In this document: positions 5,856 through 7,108 of the stretch, piece after piece
Layout of the letters: each line of letters starts with the position of its first letter
How positions within the stretch are numbered: the stretch's first letter is position 1
Source of the DNA: Candidatus Woesearchaeota archaeon
GTDB lineage: Archaea; Nanobdellota; Nanobdellia; Woesearchaeales; UBA11576
Assembly: GCA_030591125.1 (NCBI GenBank)
Contig: JAUVBP010000060.1
Coordinates: 1 to 7,108 of the forward strand
Direction: 5' to 3'
Length of the DNA: 7,108 nt
Translations under genes and position numbers: made by a program
Notes under the pieces: generated by a model
What the model saw: the letters and a program-made list of their open reading frames with translations, nothing else
What the model was told of the DNA's origin: nothing
The model's database searches: none

Positions 5856-5873
5856 AAATACTTTACCACAACC

Positions 5874-5882
5874 ATTATAAAC
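5874..5882. promoter_or_regulatory. Divergent TATA region for the CYTH and ferritin-like genes
   Basis: The near-symmetric ATTATAAAC reads as TTATAAAC to the right and GTTTATAAT to the left. Its centre is 41 bp from ATG 5919 and 36 bp from TTG 5842. With 26-nt spacing both transcripts would begin just before their ribosome sites. I see no other good TATA box in this 76-bp gap. Confidence 0.5.
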
Positions 5883-5905
5883 GCAGCAACCAACATATAC
5901 CAAAA

Positions 5906-5911
5906 GAGGTG
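5906..5911 (+). promoter_or_regulatory. Ribosome binding site of the ferritin-like gene
   Basis: GAGGTG, a strong match to the archaeal anti-SD, lies seven bases before ATG 5919 and fixes that start. Confidence 0.65.
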
Positions 5912-5918
5912 CTAAGAT

Positions 5919-6365
5919 ATGGTAATTGCAGCGATGAGAGGGGCTGTCTTCGAGGCCTTGAAGAGGCAGGAAGAGACTTTCTCTATGTATGATCGGTTCT
6001 CAAAGGAAGCGACTGACAAGATACTCTCTGATTTCTTCCGTTCTTTGGCAGATGATGTCAAGGGGCATATTGACATGATGAAGCAGCTGAATCTTCACAG
6101 CATCATAAAGTTCGGACTGCCGATAAAGTTGGACATAACTAGCTTTCACTTTGATCAGGAGAAGCTGCATCACATCAAGGACAAGGCAAATGCATTAGAG
6201 CTATTGAAGCTTGGCATTGACGAAGTGAATGCAGACATTGAGTATTATGACCATATAGCAGAACACGCATTGTTCCCTGAGATCAAGCGCTTGTTCCGTG
6301 TCCTGGCAGACAAGGAGCTTGATCATAAGTCTAAGATGAAAGTGTTGTATGATATTTTAGAATAA
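5919..6365 (+). CDS. Rubrerythrin/ferritin-like four-helix protein, 148 aa
   Basis: This is an all-helical protein built of two related halves, as in the ferritin-like/rubrerythrin superfamily. The first half has EALKRQEETFSMYDRF followed by FRSLADDVKGH (40-50). The second has LLKLGIDEVNADIEYYDHIAE (95-115) followed by FRVLADKELDH (126-136). The family carries E-x6/7-Y and E-x2-H pairs that bind two irons. The second half keeps E102, E133 and H136. The first keeps H50 and a candidate E18 or E19, but the Glu expected three residues before H50 is V47. The site may therefore be incomplete, or D45/D46 may substitute. There is no C-terminal rubredoxin domain (no CxxC). Likely roles are peroxide or iron handling, or a structural derivative. 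The stop is TAA at 6363, and the gene converges on the cold-shock gene. Confidence 0.72.
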   Translation: MVIAAMRGAVFEALKRQEETFSMYDRFSKEATDKILSDFFRSLADDVKGHIDMMKQLNLHSIIKFGLPIKLDITSFHFDQEKLHHIKDKANALELLKLGIDEVNADIEYYDHIAEHALFPEIKRLFRVLADKELDHKSKMKVLYDILE

Positions 6366-6366
6366 G

Positions 6367-6374
6367 AAAAAAAA
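6367..6374 (-). terminator. Oligo-T terminator of the cold-shock gene
   Basis: The minus strand has eight consecutive T about 40 nt after the stop codon, in the 48-bp gap between convergent genes. The plus-strand gene shows no equivalent T run. Confidence 0.5.
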
Positions 6375-6413
6375 TTCAAAAGATTAAATGGATTGGATAT
6401 CTCTGCTCAATAC

Positions 6414-6866
6414 TTAAGCAGCTTCGTCCTTCTTTTCTTCTTCTGCAGGAGCCTCTTCTACAGGTGCAGCATCTTCAGCTGGAGATTCTTTCTTCTCTTC
6501 TTCTGGTGCCTCTTCTGCAGGAGCCGCTTCCTCAACCGGAGCTGCTTCCTCAACTGGAGCCTCTTCTGCAACAGCCGCTTCCTCAACTGGAGCCTCTTCT
6601 GCAACAGCCGCTTCCTCAACCGGAGCTTCTGCCATAGGAGCCGCTTCAGCCTGCTGAGTGATCTCGCTTCCTTTCTGGAGCAGAGTCACATCCTGTGCCT
6701 GAAGTCCTCGTTCACCATCTCCTGGCTCGAATGCTACGCGATCATTATCCCGTAGGAATGTTCCCTGTGCTACAGCACTGTAGTGTACGAAATACTCTTT
6801 TTCGTCTTCACCGCTGATGAAGCCATAGCCCTTTTTCCTGTTGAACCATTTTACTGTTCCTTCCAT
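6414..6866 (-). CDS. Cold-shock-domain protein with acidic Ala/Glu/Pro tail
   Basis: Residues 1-65 form a complete cold-shock domain: MEGTVKWFNRKKGYGFI carries RNP1 (KGYGFI, 12-17), and YFVHYSAV (25-32) is RNP2 with Tyr in place of the common Val or Ile. Such domains bind single-stranded RNA or DNA and melt structure. Residues 73-150 are an unusual low-complexity tail rich in Ala, Glu and Pro, with an 11-residue repeat (EAPVEEAAVAE) and KK pairs near the end. The tail is strongly acidic and probably disordered. Family members are usually about 65-75 residues, so the protein is about twice the normal length. Start ATG 6866 has a strong ribosome site four bases upstream and a leader hairpin. 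The cspA-like assignment is by domain only. The tail might instead mediate protein contacts. Confidence 0.9.
   Translation of the reverse strand: MEGTVKWFNRKKGYGFISGEDEKEYFVHYSAVAQGTFLRDNDRVAFEPGDGERGLQAQDVTLLQKGSEITQQAEAAPMAEAPVEEAAVAEEAPVEEAAVAEEAPVEEAAPVEEAAPAEEAPEEEKKESPAEDAAPVEEAPAEEEKKDEAA
6531..6629 (-). repeat. 33-bp tandem repeat in the cold-shock protein tail
   Basis: Three copies of an 11-codon unit encode EAPVEEAAVAE, the third ending in PVE. The first two copies are almost identical at DNA level. Variation in copy number by slippage is plausible. Confidence 0.8.
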
Positions 6867-6870
6867 TTTT

Positions 6871-6880
6871 ACTCCTCCTC
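6871..6880 (-). promoter_or_regulatory. Strong ribosome binding site of the cold-shock gene
   Basis: GAGGAGGAGT on the minus strand ends four bases before ATG 6866. It is the strongest ribosome site in the window, in keeping with an abundant protein. Confidence 0.7.
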
Positions 6881-6895
6881 AATGCTTTGGATCAT

Positions 6896-6912
6896 CCCAG
6901 GCTTTTCCTGGG
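6896..6912 (-). other. Leader hairpin of the cold-shock mRNA
   Basis: CCCAGG pairs perfectly with CCTGGG across a 5-nt AAAAG loop. It lies near the 5' end of the predicted ~50-nt leader and about 15 nt before the ribosome site. A temperature-responsive role is possible but not shown. Confidence 0.5.
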
Positions 6913-6938
6913 TATTGTCGGCAGAGAAAAAAAGCCTT

Positions 6939-6948
6939 CTTTTTAAAG
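6939..6948 (-). promoter_or_regulatory. TATA box of the cold-shock gene
   Basis: CTTTAAAAAG on the minus strand predicts transcription from near 6918, giving a leader of about 50 nt. Confidence 0.65.
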
Positions 6949-6974
6949 TTTTGCCCAAAAAACGGAAAACAACC

Positions 6975-6982
6975 TTTAAATA
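6975..6982 (+). promoter_or_regulatory. TATA box of the right-edge gene
   Basis: TTTAAATA is centred 25-26 bp before ATG 7004. This is the leaderless geometry also seen at the 143-aa gene. Confidence 0.65.
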
Positions 6983-7003
6983 ACATATAGACCCTATTAT
7001 TTT

Positions 7004-7108
7004 ATGGTGTTGGAGATACGACCTACTACAGACGAAGTACGGAGATGGCTGCTTTCTACATTGAAACATAGCTGCAGGGTAGAGTACTACCTGCATAAAC
7101 TTGATCTC
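7004..7108 (+). CDS. Start of an unknown gene, 3'-partial (35 codons in the window)
   Basis: The reading frame begins MVLEIRPTTDEVRRWLL and stays open to the window edge. The ATG lies where transcription should begin given the TATA box at 6975-6982, so a leaderless mRNA is likely; there is no ribosome site before it. The visible part looks soluble and amphipathic with several basic residues. Too little is present to assign a family. It is divergent from the cold-shock gene across a 137-bp gap. Confidence 0.6.
   Translation, partial: MVLEIRPTTDEVRRWLLSTLKHSCRVEYYLHKLDL

Noticed and set aside
5510..5857. A 115-codon open frame on the plus strand
   Set aside because: It is antisense to the CYTH gene, whose domain motifs and ribosome site clearly identify the coding strand.

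Overview
The window looks archaeal. Genes are preceded by TATA boxes about 25 nt upstream of the inferred transcript start. Two genes appear to be leaderless, with the ATG sitting where transcription should begin. Two others start with TTG behind good GAGG-type ribosome sites. A tRNA-Tyr gene carries two introns, at least one of them bounded by a textbook bulge-helix-bulge, and it has the archaeal C1:G72 pair. Small genes, a cold-shock-domain protein, a CYTH protein and a very large cysteine-rich secreted-type hydrolase would fit a DPANN-type lineage (Woesearchaeota-like), but the lineage is inference only.

Layout. Positions 2-2983 (+) hold the 3' part of a large modular protein that runs in from the left edge: near-identical 85-residue cysteine-rich repeats, a zinc amidase (Amidase_3) domain, another cysteine-rich unit, an Ig/CARDB-like domain, a C39/papain-like cysteine peptidase domain, a Pro/Thr/Gly linker and a duplicated cysteine-rich tail. 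Positions 3112-4416 (+) encode a 434-residue protein with a GT-A nucleotidyltransferase (MobA-like) pattern. On the minus strand follow tRNA-Tyr(GTA) with its two introns (4456-4615), a 143-residue unknown protein (4691-5122), a 74-bp inverted-repeat element plus a separate strong hairpin (5187-5290), and a CYTH-domain protein (5288-5842). From a shared divergent promoter region a rubrerythrin/ferritin-like protein is read to the right (5919-6365). It converges on a cold-shock-domain protein with an acidic Ala/Glu/Pro tail (6414-6866, minus). At the right edge a second divergent region starts a new leaderless gene (7004 to the end, +).

How the parts relate. The large hydrolase combines a peptidoglycan-amidase fold with a cysteine protease fold and many cysteines, which suggests an extracellular or surface-anchored enzyme acting on other cells or on a cell envelope; its signal peptide would lie outside the window. 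The remaining genes are mostly separate small transcription units, each with its own TATA box, and there is no evidence of one shared pathway. The most striking items are the tRNA with a T-loop intron at 59/60, the AT-rich peptidase 'island' inside the large hydrolase, and the 74-bp inverted-repeat element whose end provides the stop codon of the CYTH gene.
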